Assembly: GCA_946482595.1 (NCBI GenBank)
Contig: CAMLSD010000108.1
Coordinates: 1 to 15,187 of the forward strand
From: an uncultured Comamonadaceae bacterium
GTDB taxonomy: Bacteria; Pseudomonadota; Gammaproteobacteria; Burkholderiales; Burkholderiaceae
Length of the DNA stretch: 15,187 nucleotides
Direction: 5' to 3'
Shown here: positions 1 to 8,476 of the stretch, piece by piece
Layout: each line of letters opens with the position of its first letter
How positions within the stretch are numbered: the first letter of the stretch is position 1
Program-made: the position numbers and the translations under genes
Notes under the pieces: model-generated
What the model saw: the letters and a program-made list of their open reading frames with translations, nothing else
Told to the model about the DNA's origin: nothing
Database searches by the model: none

Positions 1-976
1 CCTGGCGGGCCGAGTCGGCCGACTGCTTCACGGTGCCGGTGAGCTGCTCCATCGACGAGGCGGTCTGCTGCAGGTTCGAGGCGGTCTGTTCGGTGCGCGC
101 GCTCAGGTCCTGGTTGCCGGTGGCGATTTCAGTCGAGGCGGTGGAGATGCTGTCGGTGGCGGCACGCACCTGCGACACCATGGACTTGAGCGAGTCCTGC
201 ATGCGGCCCATCGCTTCGACCAGCTGGCCGATCTCGTCGCGGTGGGTCACCACCACGTCGTTCGACAGGTCGCCGTGTGCAATGCGCTCAGCAAGGTCCC
301 GCGCCTGGGTCAGCGAACGGGAGATGGCGCGCACGCTCAGGGTGGTCAGTGGAATGAGCACCACCAGGGCGATCACCACCGATGCGGCGATCACGGCCAG
401 CAGCGTGGACGTGCGCTCGTCGAGCGCCGCCTGCGTGGCTTGCAGGTCTTCACGCGATCTGGCAGACAGCGCGGCCAGTTCACGATCGGCCCCCTGCGTG
501 AACTCCTTGACGCGCCCGGCGTAGGCCCCGGCTGCGCCACCGTCGATCTGGGCCCGTTCGACCTGCTCCAGCACGGGGGCGATGCCTTCCTCGTACTGCT
601 TCAGATACGCCAGCACCTTGTCGACGGTCTGGGCCACGTCGGCGCTGTCGCCGTGGGTGTCCTTGACCTTGCCCAGCTCGGTGCGCAGTTCACCCAGCGA
701 TTGCTGCCAGGACTTTCGCAGCTCCGCAACTTCGTTGGTGTTGTTGAAGCTGATGATGACTTCTTTCTCGAAGCGCTGCAGATCACCCAGGGTGGTGCGC
801 AACTGCCCGGTGTCGGCGATGGCCTGCACCTTGTCCTCGAGCAGACTTTTCAGCGTCACACGCGTGTTGTCCAGTGCCCAGTAGCCCAGCAGCCCGATGG
901 CCGTGAGCAGCACCAGCGAGAAGACGGTACCGAAGTACAGCCGGGTGCGGATCGAGACGGTGCCCAGTTTTGACAT
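1..976 (-). CDS. Methyl-accepting chemotaxis protein, 3' part missing (mcp1)
   Basis: This is a transmembrane chemoreceptor that would control CheA kinase through CheW. The first 325 residues are visible; the reading frame stays open to the window edge. It has a short cytoplasmic N-terminus, a first membrane segment near residues 14-34, a periplasmic region (about 35-190) that looks helical and resembles a four-helix-bundle ligand domain, a second membrane segment near 192-214, a HAMP domain (about 215-268, with HGDLSNDV and RDEIGQL) and the start of the signalling helix ([17 protein letters not shown], about 288-304). The ATG start at 976 is preceded by GGAGAG at good spacing. The signalling helix is nearly the same as in the two receptors upstream, while the sensor region differs, so the ligand is probably different; which ligand cannot be told. 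It appears to be transcribed separately, because a strong hairpin lies between it and the next receptor. Whether it ends in a WETF pentapeptide is unknown. Confidence 0.93.
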   Translation of the reverse strand, partial: MSKLGTVSIRTRLYFGTVFSLVLLTAIGLLGYWALDNTRVTLKSLLEDKVQAIADTGQLRTTLGDLQRFEKEVIISFNNTNEVAELRKSWQQSLGELRTELGKVKDTHGDSADVAQTVDKVLAYLKQYEEGIAPVLEQVERAQIDGGAAGAYAGRVKEFTQGADRELAALSARSREDLQATQAALDERTSTLLAVIAASVVIALVVLIPLTTLSVRAISRSLTQARDLAERIAHGDLSNDVVVTHRDEIGQLVEAMGRMQDSLKSMVSQVRAATDSISTASTEIATGNQDLSARTEQTASNLQQTASSMEQLTGTVKQSADSARQ

Positions 977-1136
977 AGGGACTCTCCAACGATTTGTTAC
1001 GTACAGGAACCTTAGCAATCGATGCGCCAGCGTGTGGCTGCTGATGTGGCAAACGCTTCCTTGGCGACATCGCGCTGCCGCAACCGTGACTTCCTGCTCG
1101 TTTCACGGCGTCGGGCGCGATGAGGCGCTCCACGTA

Positions 1137-1163
1137 ATTTCGACGAGTCGTGCTGAAACTTCA
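1137..1163 (-). promoter_or_regulatory. Possible sigma-28 (FliA) promoter for mcp1
   Basis: Read on the minus strand, TGAAGTTT is followed after exactly 11 bases by GTCGAAAT. The enterobacterial flagellar consensus is TAAAGTTT-N11-GCCGATAA, so the -35 matches 7 of 8 positions and the -10 matches 5 of 8. The position, about 160 bases before the mcp1 start and downstream of the terminator-like hairpin, is sensible for a receptor gene. The -10 is imperfect, so this could be chance. Confidence 0.4.
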
Positions 1164-1268
1164 TTCCAAATGGAAACGGACTTTCCGCACAAAACTCGGT
1201 TCCCCGGGCCGCCGCTGGTGGGGTTCCTTTCTGGTGCATGCGGCGCACCATCCGGGGCCCGCACAAAG

Positions 1269-1298
1269 CAACAGCCCCCTGCGGGCAGGGGGCTGTTG
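1269..1298 (-). terminator. Strong hairpin, probable terminator of the che operon
   Basis: A perfect inverted repeat with 14-base arms (CAACAGCCCCCTGC and its complement) and a two-base centre lies about 30 bases after the stop of the mcp2 receptor. On the minus strand it is followed by CTTTGTGC, so the T-tract is short. The stability and position favour a Rho-independent terminator or a 3' mRNA-protecting hairpin that ends the cheY-to-mcp2 transcript. Confidence 0.7.
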
Positions 1299-1328
1299 TC
1301 GGGGAATGCACAGCGGCGGCGCCGGGCG

Positions 1329-3056
1329 TCAGAAGGTTTCCCAGTTGTCGTCCGCGCCGGGCTTCGGAGGCGGTGGTGACGAGGGACGGCTCTGCGCCTG
1401 GGGGGCTGGGGCGGCCTTGTCAGCCAGTGGGGCGGGGGGCGGCACAGGAACAGCCGCAGGGCGCGTGGCCTGCTGCACCCGTCCGATGATCGCCTGGGCC
1501 GCCTGGGTGGCTTGCGCGACACGGAACTGCCCCACCACGTCGGCCAGGCGGTGAGCCTGCTCCTTCAGCGATTCGGCTGCGGCGGCCGACTCCTCGACCA
1601 GCGCCGCGTTCTGTTGCGTCATCTGGTCGAGCTGGTTCACGGCGGTGTTGACCTGGCCGATGCCCGAGCTTTGCTCGGCGGCTGCCGCGGTGATCTCGCC
1701 GATGATGTCGGCCACACGCTGCACCGAGGCGACGATCTCGCTCATCGTGGTGCCGGCGTCCTGCACGAGCTTGGAGCCCGATTCGACCTTCTCGACCGAG
1801 GCGCCGATCAGCGTCTTGATTTCCTTGGCGGCCTGGGCCGAGCGCTGGGCGAGGTTGCGCACCTCACCGGCGACGACCGCAAAACCACGGCCCTGTTCAC
1901 CGGCACGTGCGGCTTCGACCGCGGCGTTCAGCGCCAGGATGTTGGTCTGGAAGGCGATGCCGTCGATCACGCCGATGATGTCGGAGATCTTCTTGGAGGC
2001 GGCATTGATCTCGTCCATCGTGGTGACGACCTGGGAGACGACCTGGCCACCGCGGGCGGCCACGCTGGAGGCCGAGGAGGCGAGCTGGTTGGCCTGACGG
2101 GCCGAGTCGGCCGACTGCTTGACGGTGCCGGTGAGTTGCTCCATGGAAGACGCGGTCTGCTGCAGGTTCGAGGCGGTCTGTTCGGTGCGGGCGCTCAGGT
2201 CCTGGTTGCCGGTGGCGATCTGGGTCGATGCAGTGGAGATGCTGTCGGTGGCCGATCGCACCTGGGTGACCATGCGGCGCAGCGCGCCCTGCATCTCGGA
2301 CAACGCGCCGAGCATCTGACCGAGTTCGTCCTTGCGGTCGACCACCACGTCTTGCGACAGGTCGCCGCTGGCGATCACCTTTGCAGCCTGGGTGGCAGCT
2401 CCGAGCGGCTGCATCACCGAGCGGGTGATCAACCAGGCCAGTGCGGCCCCCAGGGCCACGGCCAGGGCGGTGAGCACACCCAGCACCGACTGGGCGGTGG
2501 TAATGCTGGTGCCGGTGGCCACGATGGCGGCGTCGTTCAGTTCACGCTGCAAGGTGGCATAGGCCTCGATGCCACGCGCGTACTCGGTCGCAGCCGGCAG
2601 CAGGCGAGAGTCGATCAACGGTGCGGCGGCCATCATGTCGCCTTCCTTCAGCAGCCTGAACACCTCGTCGCGGGCCTCGAGATAGGCCTTGGCATTGGTC
2701 AGGGTCTGGGCCAGCAGGGCCTTGCCCCGCTCGCTGCGGGTCTTGTCCTGGATCTCCGTCTGCAGCGCCACGATGCGCTTGCTGGTCTCGGCCATCAGCG
2801 GGTCGAAGTAGTCCTTGAGCGATTGCTGACCACCGGTCTTGGCGATGGCCATCACCCGGGTGAGGTTGGTGGTGGTCAGGCTGTGCCACTCCGAGGCCAG
2901 CGCGGTCATGTTCTGGCGCTGCGCGATCTCGGACTCGGCATGCCGGATGGCCTGCAGGCGCCACATGGCCGTGGCGGCAATGAGCACCGACAGCGTGAGC
3001 ATCGCGGCAAAGGCGCCGCCCAGGCGAACGCCGAGTTTCATGTCAGTCAACTTCAT
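1329..3056 (-). CDS. Methyl-accepting chemotaxis protein with WETF tether (mcp2)
   Basis: This 575-residue chemoreceptor has a membrane segment near 13-33, a periplasmic helical region (about 34-188, resembling a four-helix-bundle ligand domain), a second membrane segment near 190-212, HAMP (about 212-265, with SGDLSQDV and RKDELGQM) and a class-I-type cytoplasmic signalling domain. The hairpin tip has [20 protein letters not shown] (370-388 region), as in Tar and Tsr, and the methylation helices contain [18 protein letters not shown] and [19 protein letters not shown] Pro/Ala-rich linker of about 50 residues ends in the pentapeptide NWETF, the known docking peptide for CheR and CheB. I chose the ATG at 3056 because AGGA lies seven bases before it and the signal-anchor helix follows directly; an in-frame GTG at 3149 would add 31 polar residues with no membrane or domain function. 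It is the last gene of the che operon. The signalling domain is almost identical in DNA to that of mcp3. The ligand is unknown. Confidence 0.95.
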   Translation of the reverse strand: MKLTDMKLGVRLGGAFAAMLTLSVLIAATAMWRLQAIRHAESEIAQRQNMTALASEWHSLTTTNLTRVMAIAKTGGQQSLKDYFDPLMAETSKRIVALQTEIQDKTRSERGKALLAQTLTNAKAYLEARDEVFRLLKEGDMMAAAPLIDSRLLPAATEYARGIEAYATLQRELNDAAIVATGTSITTAQSVLGVLTALAVALGAALAWLITRSVMQPLGAATQAAKVIASGDLSQDVVVDRKDELGQMLGALSEMQGALRRMVTQVRSATDSISTASTQIATGNQDLSARTEQTASNLQQTASSMEQLTGTVKQSADSARQANQLASSASSVAARGGQVVSQVVTTMDEINAASKKISDIIGVIDGIAFQTNILALNAAVEAARAGEQGRGFAVVAGEVRNLAQRSAQAAKEIKTLIGASVEKVESGSKLVQDAGTTMSEIVASVQRVADIIGEITAAAAEQSSGIGQVNTAVNQLDQMTQQNAALVEESAAAAESLKEQAHRLADVVGQFRVAQATQAAQAIIGRVQQATRPAAVPVPPPAPLADKAAPAPQAQSRPSSPPPPKPGADDNWETF

Positions 3057-3175
3057 GTCCGATTCCTCATCGACACATCGGGACGCGGATTCAAGCCCTG
3101 CGCGTTCCCGGGGGGTAAGGTCTGGGCCGCTTGGTGCCCGCTGATTCACTGAAGCATCGATGAGCGACGGGTCAC

Positions 3176-3208
3176 GACCGGCTGGCCGCCAGCGGCGGTT
3201 GGCCGGTC
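3176..3208 (-). repeat. Hairpin between mcp3 and mcp2
   Basis: An outer stem GACCGGC/GCCGGTC and an inner stem CCGCC/GGCGG form an interrupted hairpin that begins eight bases after the mcp3 stop on the minus strand. No T-run follows, so it is more likely an mRNA-processing or stabilising structure, or a partial attenuator, than a full terminator. The remaining bases up to the mcp2 start show nothing else I can name. Confidence 0.45.
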
Positions 3209-3215
3209 GCGTGGG

Positions 3216-5015
3216 TCAGAAGGTCTCCCAGTCGTCGTCGCCGCCTGCGGCGGCTGCCGCTGGCTTGGCCGAAGCAGGTGCCGCTGCAGCGGCCTTGGCC
3301 GGGGCGGCCGGCACCACGGACGACAGCACCGGCACATCGGCACCACCGCCCTTGGCCTTGGTTGCCGTGCCTTCGGCCGCCTTGCCTGCCGCGGGTGCGG
3401 CCGGGCGGTTGCCGTGGGCTGCATCGCGCACGCGCCCGATCACGGCCTGGGCTGCCTGGGTGGCCTGCGCCACGCGGAACTGGCCCACCACTTCGGTCAG
3501 GCGGTGCGCCTGATCCTTCAGCGATTCGGCCGCGGCGGCCGACTCCTCGACCAGCGCCGCGTTCTGCTGCGTCATCTGGTCGAGCTGATTGACGGCGGTG
3601 TTGACCTGGCCGATGCCCGAGCTCTGCTCGGCGGCTGCCGCGGTGATCTCGCCGATGATGTCGGCCACACGCTGCACCGAGGCGACGATCTCGCTCATCG
3701 TGGTGCCGGCGTCCTGCACGAGCTTGGAGCCCGATTCGACCTTCTCGACCGAGGCGCCGATCAGCGTCTTGATTTCCTTGGCGGCCTGGGCCGAGCGCTG
3801 GGCGAGGTTGCGCACCTCACCGGCGACGACCGCAAAACCACGGCCCTGTTCACCGGCACGTGCGGCTTCGACCGCGGCATTGAGCGCGAGGATGTTGGTC
3901 TGGAAGGCGATGCCGTCGATCACGCCGATGATGTCGGAGATCTTCTTGGAGGCGGCATTGATCTCGTCCATCGTGGTGACGACCTGGGAGACGACCTGGC
4001 CACCGCGGGCGGCCACGCTGGAGGCCGAGGAGGCGAGCTGGTTGGCCTGGCGGGCCGAGTCGGCCGACTGCTTGACGGTGCCGGTGAGCTGCTCCATCGA
4101 AGACGCGGTCTGCTGCAGGTTCGACGCGGCCTGTTCGGTGCGCGCGCTCAGGTCCTGGTTGCCGGCGGCAATCTCGGTGGAGGCGCCCTGGATGGACTCG
4201 CTCGAGCTCTGCACCTGGCGCACCAGCTGCACCAGCCGCTGCTGCATCGCGCCCAGTGCGGCGGCCAGCTGACCGACCTCGTCACGGCGGTCGAGTTGCA
4301 CCACTTCACCGGTCAGGTCACCCTCGGCAATGCGCCGGGCCATGTCGGTGGCCTGGTGCAGCGGACGGGCCAGGGTGCGTGCGATCAGCACGCCGAACAG
4401 CGCAGCCATGGCGGCGGCCAGGCCCACGCCGATCATGATCGAGGCACGGGTCAGCTGGCGAGCGTTGTTGGCGGCCGCCTGCCGCTCCTTCAGCATGGCC
4501 GCCTTGGCGGCGTACAGCTTGTCGTAGGCGGCACGCACGGCGTCCATCGCTGCCTTGTCCTTGCCTTCGGCAAAGGCATCGAACACCAGCGTCATCGCCA
4601 GCGGATCACCGCCTGCGTTCTTTCGCAGGTCGATCAGGTGTTCGCCGACCGTCTCGAAGGCCTTGGCCTGGGTTTCCATCTCCTTCAGCAACGCGGCTTC
4701 TTCTTCGTTGGCCTGTGCCTTGAGCTGGGTCATCAGGGGGCCGAATGCGGCCTTGCCGTTGTTCCAGGGGGCGAGAAAACCTTCTTCACCTGTCAGCAGG
4801 AAACCGCGCATGCCGGTCTGCATGTTCACCAGCGAGCGCATGGCGTTGTCGCCGTCGCCGATGAAGCGGTAGCTGTCCTCGTTGAGCCGGTCGCTCGCTT
4901 CCTGGTTCAGGTTGCTCCACAGGATGAAGCCCCCGACGGCCACGAACAGGGCCACGAGGCTGCCGAAGGCCAGGGCGAGCTTGTGGCTCACACGAAGGTT
5001 GGCGAGATGGCGCAT
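3216..5015 (-). CDS. Methyl-accepting chemotaxis protein, CHASE3-like sensor, DWETF end (mcp3)
   Basis: This 599-residue chemoreceptor has a membrane segment near 14-33, a periplasmic domain (about 34-190) containing [17 protein letters not shown] (65-81), which is the typical signature of a CHASE3 sensor domain, a second membrane segment near 191-213, HAMP (about 213-267, with EGDLTGEV and RRDEVGQL), a Tar/Tsr-like signalling domain (tip near 367-395) and an Ala-rich tail of about 60 residues ending in DDDWETF. The last five residues match the xWxxF CheR/CheB tether. The ATG at 5015 has GGAG six bases upstream. The gene lies 111 bases after cheW1 and 159 bases before the mcp2 start, on the same strand, so it is probably co-transcribed with cheYAWW. 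The sensor domain is unrelated to that of mcp2 while the signalling domain DNA is almost identical to it, which points to recent duplication or gene conversion. The stimulus is unknown. Confidence 0.95.
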   Translation of the reverse strand: MRHLANLRVSHKLALAFGSLVALFVAVGGFILWSNLNQEASDRLNEDSYRFIGDGDNAMRSLVNMQTGMRGFLLTGEEGFLAPWNNGKAAFGPLMTQLKAQANEEEAALLKEMETQAKAFETVGEHLIDLRKNAGGDPLAMTLVFDAFAEGKDKAAMDAVRAAYDKLYAAKAAMLKERQAAANNARQLTRASIMIGVGLAAAMAALFGVLIARTLARPLHQATDMARRIAEGDLTGEVVQLDRRDEVGQLAAALGAMQQRLVQLVRQVQSSSESIQGASTEIAAGNQDLSARTEQAASNLQQTASSMEQLTGTVKQSADSARQANQLASSASSVAARGGQVVSQVVTTMDEINAASKKISDIIGVIDGIAFQTNILALNAAVEAARAGEQGRGFAVVAGEVRNLAQRSAQAAKEIKTLIGASVEKVESGSKLVQDAGTTMSEIVASVQRVADIIGEITAAAAEQSSGIGQVNTAVNQLDQMTQQNAALVEESAAAAESLKDQAHRLTEVVGQFRVAQATQAAQAVIGRVRDAAHGNRPAAPAAGKAAEGTATKAKGGGADVPVLSSVVPAAPAKAAAAAPASAKPAAAAAGGDDDWETF

Positions 5016-5101
5016 TTCTGTCTCCGGTTGACGTCCTGCCGGAGGAGCCCCCTGCGAAGGCGGCTGGCCGGCGGCGCTTGTTGAATGTTCTGCGGGAGCG
5101 G

Positions 5102-5122
5102 GCGGCCGTTCGGACTGGCCGC
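5102..5122 (-). repeat. Short hairpin after the first cheW
   Basis: GCGGCC and GGCCGC, separated by nine bases, can form a six-base-pair stem just after the cheW1 stop on the minus strand. There is no T-tract. It may protect the 3' end of the upstream message or may be chance in GC-rich DNA. Confidence 0.25.
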
Positions 5123-5126
5123 GAGG

Positions 5127-5651
5127 TCAGGCGCTGGCCAGGCCCATCGACGGCGAGAGGATCAGTCGCTCGATGTCGAGCAGGATCATCAGCCGTTCGC
5201 CGACCTGGCCCAGGCCGGTGATGTACTGTGCGTCGATCACCGAGCCCATCTCGGGCGCGGGCTTGACGGCGTCAGCGGGCAGTTCCATCACGTCGCTCAC
5301 ACTGTCCACCACCACACCGACGACACGGTCGCCCACGTTGAGGATGATCGACACGGTGAAGCCGTTGTATTCGACCTTCTCGCACGCAAAACGCATGCGC
5401 ATGTCCACGATCGGCACGATGGTGCCGCGCAGATTGACCACGCCCTTGATGTAGGGCGGCGAGTTGGCGATGTGGGTCGGTTCCTCGTAGCCGCGGATCT
5501 CCTGCACCTTCAGGATGTCGATGCCGTACTCCTCGGCACCCAGACGGAAGGTCAGGTACTCCTTGGGCATGGCCGTGAGGGTCTTGCTGGCGCCGGCGCT
5601 GCGGGCTGCAGCACCGGGCACCATCTTCTGGATCGGATCCATCATGCCCAT
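5127..5651 (-). CDS. cheW: CheW chemotaxis coupling protein (copy next to mcp3)
   Basis: CheW is the soluble adaptor that links receptors to CheA in the polar arrays. This 174-residue protein has a loose N-terminal extension of about 28 residues followed by a single CheW domain (about 31-170). The conserved receptor/CheA contact region is visible: EYGIDILKVQEIRGYEEPT (41-59) and GVVNLRGTIVPIVDMRMR (70-87), including the NLRG arginine. The ATG at 5651 has AGGAGA seven bases upstream; internal Met codons at positions 3 and 4 lack an equally placed site. It lies 40 bases before the neighbouring cheW2 stop in gene order and 111 bases before mcp3, inside the che operon. By hand alignment it is about 78 % identical to the second CheW over 144 gap-free residues, so the two are paralogues from a tandem duplication. 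Confidence 0.96.
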   Translation of the reverse strand: MGMMDPIQKMVPGAAARSAGASKTLTAMPKEYLTFRLGAEEYGIDILKVQEIRGYEEPTHIANSPPYIKGVVNLRGTIVPIVDMRMRFACEKVEYNGFTVSIILNVGDRVVGVVVDSVSDVMELPADAVKPAPEMGSVIDAQYITGLGQVGERLMILLDIERLILSPSMGLASA

Positions 5652-5691
5652 GGCGGGTCTCCTGGAATCGTGTGGAGGAAAAGTTGAAAGC

Positions 5692-6180
5692 TCAGGCGTC
5701 GATCAGCCCGAGTTCGGGGCTGGCGATCATGCCTTCGATGTCGAGCAGGATCAGCATGCGCTCGCCCACCTGGCCCAGGCCGATGATGAAGCGTGCGTCC
5801 ACGGCGGACTGGATTTCCGGGGCCGGCTTGATCGCCTCGGTGGGGATCTCCAGCACGTCGCTGACCGAGTCCACCACCGTGCCGACCACACGGTTGCCCA
5901 CCGTCAGGATGATCGACACCGTGAAGCCGTTGTATTCGACCTTCTCGCAGCCCAGGCGCATGCGCATGTCCACGATCGGCACGATGGTGCCGCGCAGGTT
6001 CACCACACCCTTGATGAAGTCGGGCGCATTGGCGATGCGGGTGGGCTGCTCGTAGCCGCGGATTTCCTGAACCTTCAGGATGTCGATGCCGTATTCCTCG
6101 CCACCGAGCCGGAAGGTGAGGTACTCCCGGGCACGCGCCTTGGCGTTCTTGTCGAAGCTGTCCATCTTGCCCATGGTCAT
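5692..6180 (-). CDS. cheW: CheW chemotaxis coupling protein (copy next to cheA)
   Basis: This second CheW adaptor of 162 residues has a CheW domain covering about 19-160, with EYGIDILKVQEIRGYEQPT (29-47) and GVVNLRGTIVPIVDMRMR (58-75). It lacks the longer N-terminal tail of its neighbour. The start is uncertain between two in-frame ATGs: the one at 6180 has GGGGAA seven bases upstream, and the one at 6174 has AAGGA seven bases upstream; the difference is two residues. It is 48 bases downstream of cheA. Variable positions relative to the other copy cluster towards the C-terminal end and around residues 44-57, so the copies could differ in receptor or CheA preference; that is inference. Having two adaptors beside two receptors and one kinase is common in multi-receptor arrays. 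Confidence 0.96.
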   Translation of the reverse strand: MTMGKMDSFDKNAKARAREYLTFRLGGEEYGIDILKVQEIRGYEQPTRIANAPDFIKGVVNLRGTIVPIVDMRMRLGCEKVEYNGFTVSIILTVGNRVVGTVVDSVSDVLEIPTEAIKPAPEIQSAVDARFIIGLGQVGERMLILLDIEGMIASPELGLIDA

Positions 6181-6228
6181 GTCCTTGTTCCCCGTGCTGC
6201 GTGTGGCGTCGGCGTGGCCGCTCGGTGA

Positions 6229-8436
6229 TCAGTGGCGCGAGCGCCGCACCAGGCTGCCCACGTCCAGGATCAGGGCCACGCGGCCGTCACCCATGATGGT
6301 GGCGCCCGAGACGTCGCTGACCTTGCGGTAGTTGGCCTCGAGGTTCTTGACCACCACCTGCTGCTGGCCGAGCAGCTCGTCCACCATCAGGGCCACCCGG
6401 CCGCCTTCGGCCTCGGCCACCACCATGATGGAGCTGTTCTTTTCCCAGTCGAAGCGGGGCACGTCGAAGACACGCTCCAGCTCGACCACCGGCATGTACT
6501 CGGAGCGCACCTCGACCACCCGGCCCGAACCACCGATGGTCTTGACCATCTCGGGCTCGACCTGGAAGCTCTCGACCACCGAGGACAGCGGCAGGATGTA
6601 GACCTCTTCGCCCACCCCCACGCTCATGCCGTCCATGATGGCCAGCGTCAGCGGCAGGCGCACCGAGACCCGCATGCCGTAGCCCTCGGCCGAGTCGATC
6701 TCGACCGTGCCGTTGAGCGACGCGATGTTCTTCTTGACCACGTCCATGCCCACGCCTCGGCCGGAGACGTCGGTGACCTGGTCGGCGGTGGAGAAGCCCG
6801 GTTCGAAGATCAGGCCCCAGACCTCCTGGTCCGTCATGGTGTCGGGCGCGTGGATGCCGCGCTCGCGGGCCTTCTTCAAGAGCTTGTCGCGGTTCAGGCC
6901 ACGGCCGTCGTCGCGCACTTCGATGACGATCGAGCCGCCCTGGTGCGAGGCCGACAGCGTGATGGTGCCGGTCTCCGACTTGCCCTTGGCCAGGCGCTCG
7001 TCGGGCATCTCGATGCCGTGGTCGCAGGAGTTGCGCACCAGGTGGGTCAGCGGGTCGGTGATCTTCTCGACCAGGCCCTTGTCCAGTTCGGTGGCTTCGC
7101 CCTGCGTGACCAGCTCGACCTTCTTGCCCAGCTTGGCCGCCAGGTCGCGCAGCATGCGCGGGAAGCGGTTGAACACCACCGACATCGGGATCATGCGGAT
7201 CGACATCACCGCTTCCTGCAGGTCGCGGGTGTTGCGGTCCAGGTCGGTCAGGCCGGCCAGCATCTGCTGATGCACGACGGGGTCGAGGCCGCGGCTGTTC
7301 TGGGCCAGCATGGCCTGGGTGATCACCAGTTCGCCGACCAGGTTGATGAGCTGGTCGACCTTCTCGACCGCCACGCGGATGGTCGCGGCATCCAGGGCGG
7401 CACCGGCCTTGGCCTCGCCGCGGGCGGCGGGCTTGGCAGCGGCTGCCGGCTTGGCGGCCGGGGCGCCAGGCGCTGGCGTGACGTTGGGCGAGCCGGGGGC
7501 GTTCTCGAAGAATCCGTAGCCCGGGTCGCCTTCGACACGCACAGGGGCAGGCTCGGGGGCGCCGGGCGCGTCGTCGAAGAAGCCATAACCGGGGTCGCCC
7601 GCCGTCGAGGCCGCCGGTGCGGATGCCTGGGGTTCGTCAGCCGGTGCGGCGACAGGCTCGGCCGGCGCGGCATCCAGCGGCTTGAAGACCACCTGCTCAC
7701 GCGACACATGGAAGGTGAACAGATCCAGCAGGTCGGCCTCGGTGCTCTTGGTGACCACCTTGAAACGGCGCATGCCGTCCTGGGCCTGGCCGCCGTCCAG
7801 CGGTTCGATCGTGCCCAGGTCGACGATTTCCTTGAACAGCTCCTGCAGGTTGTCGGCCTGCGAGGGGTCGGGCAGCGGGCCGACGACCAGCTCCAGCGTG
7901 CGTGCGCCCGTGGGTGCCGTTGCGGCGGCCGGTGCGGGGGCGGCCACAGGTGCGGCCACCGGGGCCGCAGCGACGGCGGCAACGACGGGCGCGGCCACCG
8001 GGGCCGGCGGCACTTCGCCGGCCACCATGGCGCGGATGTTGAACAGCAGCTCGGTGGTGTCGACCACGTCGCCGGTGCCGGTCTGGTGACGGGCCAGCTG
8101 GGCCTTCAGGGCGTCGCCGGAGGCCAGCAGCACGTCCACCATCGAGGCGGTCGGAGTCAGTTCATGGCGGCGCAGCTTGTCCAGCAGCGTTTCCATCTGG
8201 TGGGTCAGCTCGGCCACGTCGGCAAAACCGAAGGTGGCGGCGCCGCCCTTGATCGAGTGCGCGCAGCGAAAGATCGCATTGAGCTCCTCGTCGTCGGCCG
8301 CCTCGATGTCCAGTTCGAGCAGTTGCTGCTCCATCCGGTCGAGGTTCTCACCGGCTTCTTCGAAGAAGACCTGGTAGAACTGGCTGAGGTCGATGCCAGC
8401 GCTGAGCTGGGAGCCTTCTGAGGACATTTCGCCCAT
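6229..8436 (-). CDS. cheA: CheA chemotaxis sensor histidine kinase
   Basis: CheA autophosphorylates under receptor and CheW control and passes phosphate to CheY (and CheB). The 735 residues contain, in order: a P1/Hpt domain with the phosphorylatable His60 in CAHSIKGGAATFGF; an Ala/Pro-rich linker (142-178); a compact domain at about 180-255 in the position of the CheY-binding P2 domain; a second linker (256-350) with the motif GDPGYGFF repeated twice; the P3 dimerisation helices (about 352-415, VDQLINLVGELVITQAMLAQ); the P4 ATPase with N-box LVRNSCDHGIE (466-476), G1 DDGRGL (509-514) and G2 GRGVGMDVV (559-567); and a C-terminal CheW-like P5 domain (about 597-735). All catalytic motifs are intact. 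The ATG at 8436 has AGGAG six bases upstream. It lies 40 bases after cheY and before the two cheW genes. The length is somewhat above the about 650 residues of E. coli CheA because of the linkers. Confidence 0.98.
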   Translation of the reverse strand: MGEMSSEGSQLSAGIDLSQFYQVFFEEAGENLDRMEQQLLELDIEAADDEELNAIFRCAHSIKGGAATFGFADVAELTHQMETLLDKLRRHELTPTASMVDVLLASGDALKAQLARHQTGTGDVVDTTELLFNIRAMVAGEVPPAPVAAPVVAAVAAAPVAAPVAAPAPAAATAPTGARTLELVVGPLPDPSQADNLQELFKEIVDLGTIEPLDGGQAQDGMRRFKVVTKSTEADLLDLFTFHVSREQVVFKPLDAAPAEPVAAPADEPQASAPAASTAGDPGYGFFDDAPGAPEPAPVRVEGDPGYGFFENAPGSPNVTPAPGAPAAKPAAAAKPAARGEAKAGAALDAATIRVAVEKVDQLINLVGELVITQAMLAQNSRGLDPVVHQQMLAGLTDLDRNTRDLQEAVMSIRMIPMSVVFNRFPRMLRDLAAKLGKKVELVTQGEATELDKGLVEKITDPLTHLVRNSCDHGIEMPDERLAKGKSETGTITLSASHQGGSIVIEVRDDGRGLNRDKLLKKARERGIHAPDTMTDQEVWGLIFEPGFSTADQVTDVSGRGVGMDVVKKNIASLNGTVEIDSAEGYGMRVSVRLPLTLAIMDGMSVGVGEEVYILPLSSVVESFQVEPEMVKTIGGSGRVVEVRSEYMPVVELERVFDVPRFDWEKNSSIMVVAEAEGGRVALMVDELLGQQQVVVKNLEANYRKVSDVSGATIMGDGRVALILDVGSLVRRSRH

Positions 8437-8476
8437 GGCGTACTCCTGGATCGTTCTTGTGAGGTCTGTCCGCCGA

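Larger units (their letters stand above)
977..1328 (-). other. Intergenic region between two receptor genes (leader of mcp1)
   Basis: About 350 bases carry no credible gene. Read on the minus strand, the region first holds a perfect 14-base inverted repeat close behind the upstream receptor (see terminator), then a possible sigma-28 promoter (see below), and finally a leader of roughly 150 bases to the mcp1 start. Short open frames here overlap the receptor ends or one another and show no codon bias or family resemblance. Confidence 0.7.

Noticed and set aside
1012..1554. Small open frames in and around the mcp1/mcp2 intergenic region
   Set aside because: They span the terminator hairpin or the receptor 3' end on the opposite strand, lack ribosome-binding sites and look like no known protein.
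3057..3149. GTG start adding 31 residues to mcp2
   Set aside because: The extension is polar and has no role before a signal-anchor helix; the ATG at 3056 has AGGA at correct spacing.
1512..8421. Very long open frames on the plus strand opposite the receptors and cheA (1512-3152, 3414-5084, 6232-8421)
   Set aside because: They are antisense shadows produced by GC-rich codon bias. Their products are rich in Gly, His, Asp, Leu and Arg repeats and resemble no family, while the minus-strand frames contain complete, recognisable domains.
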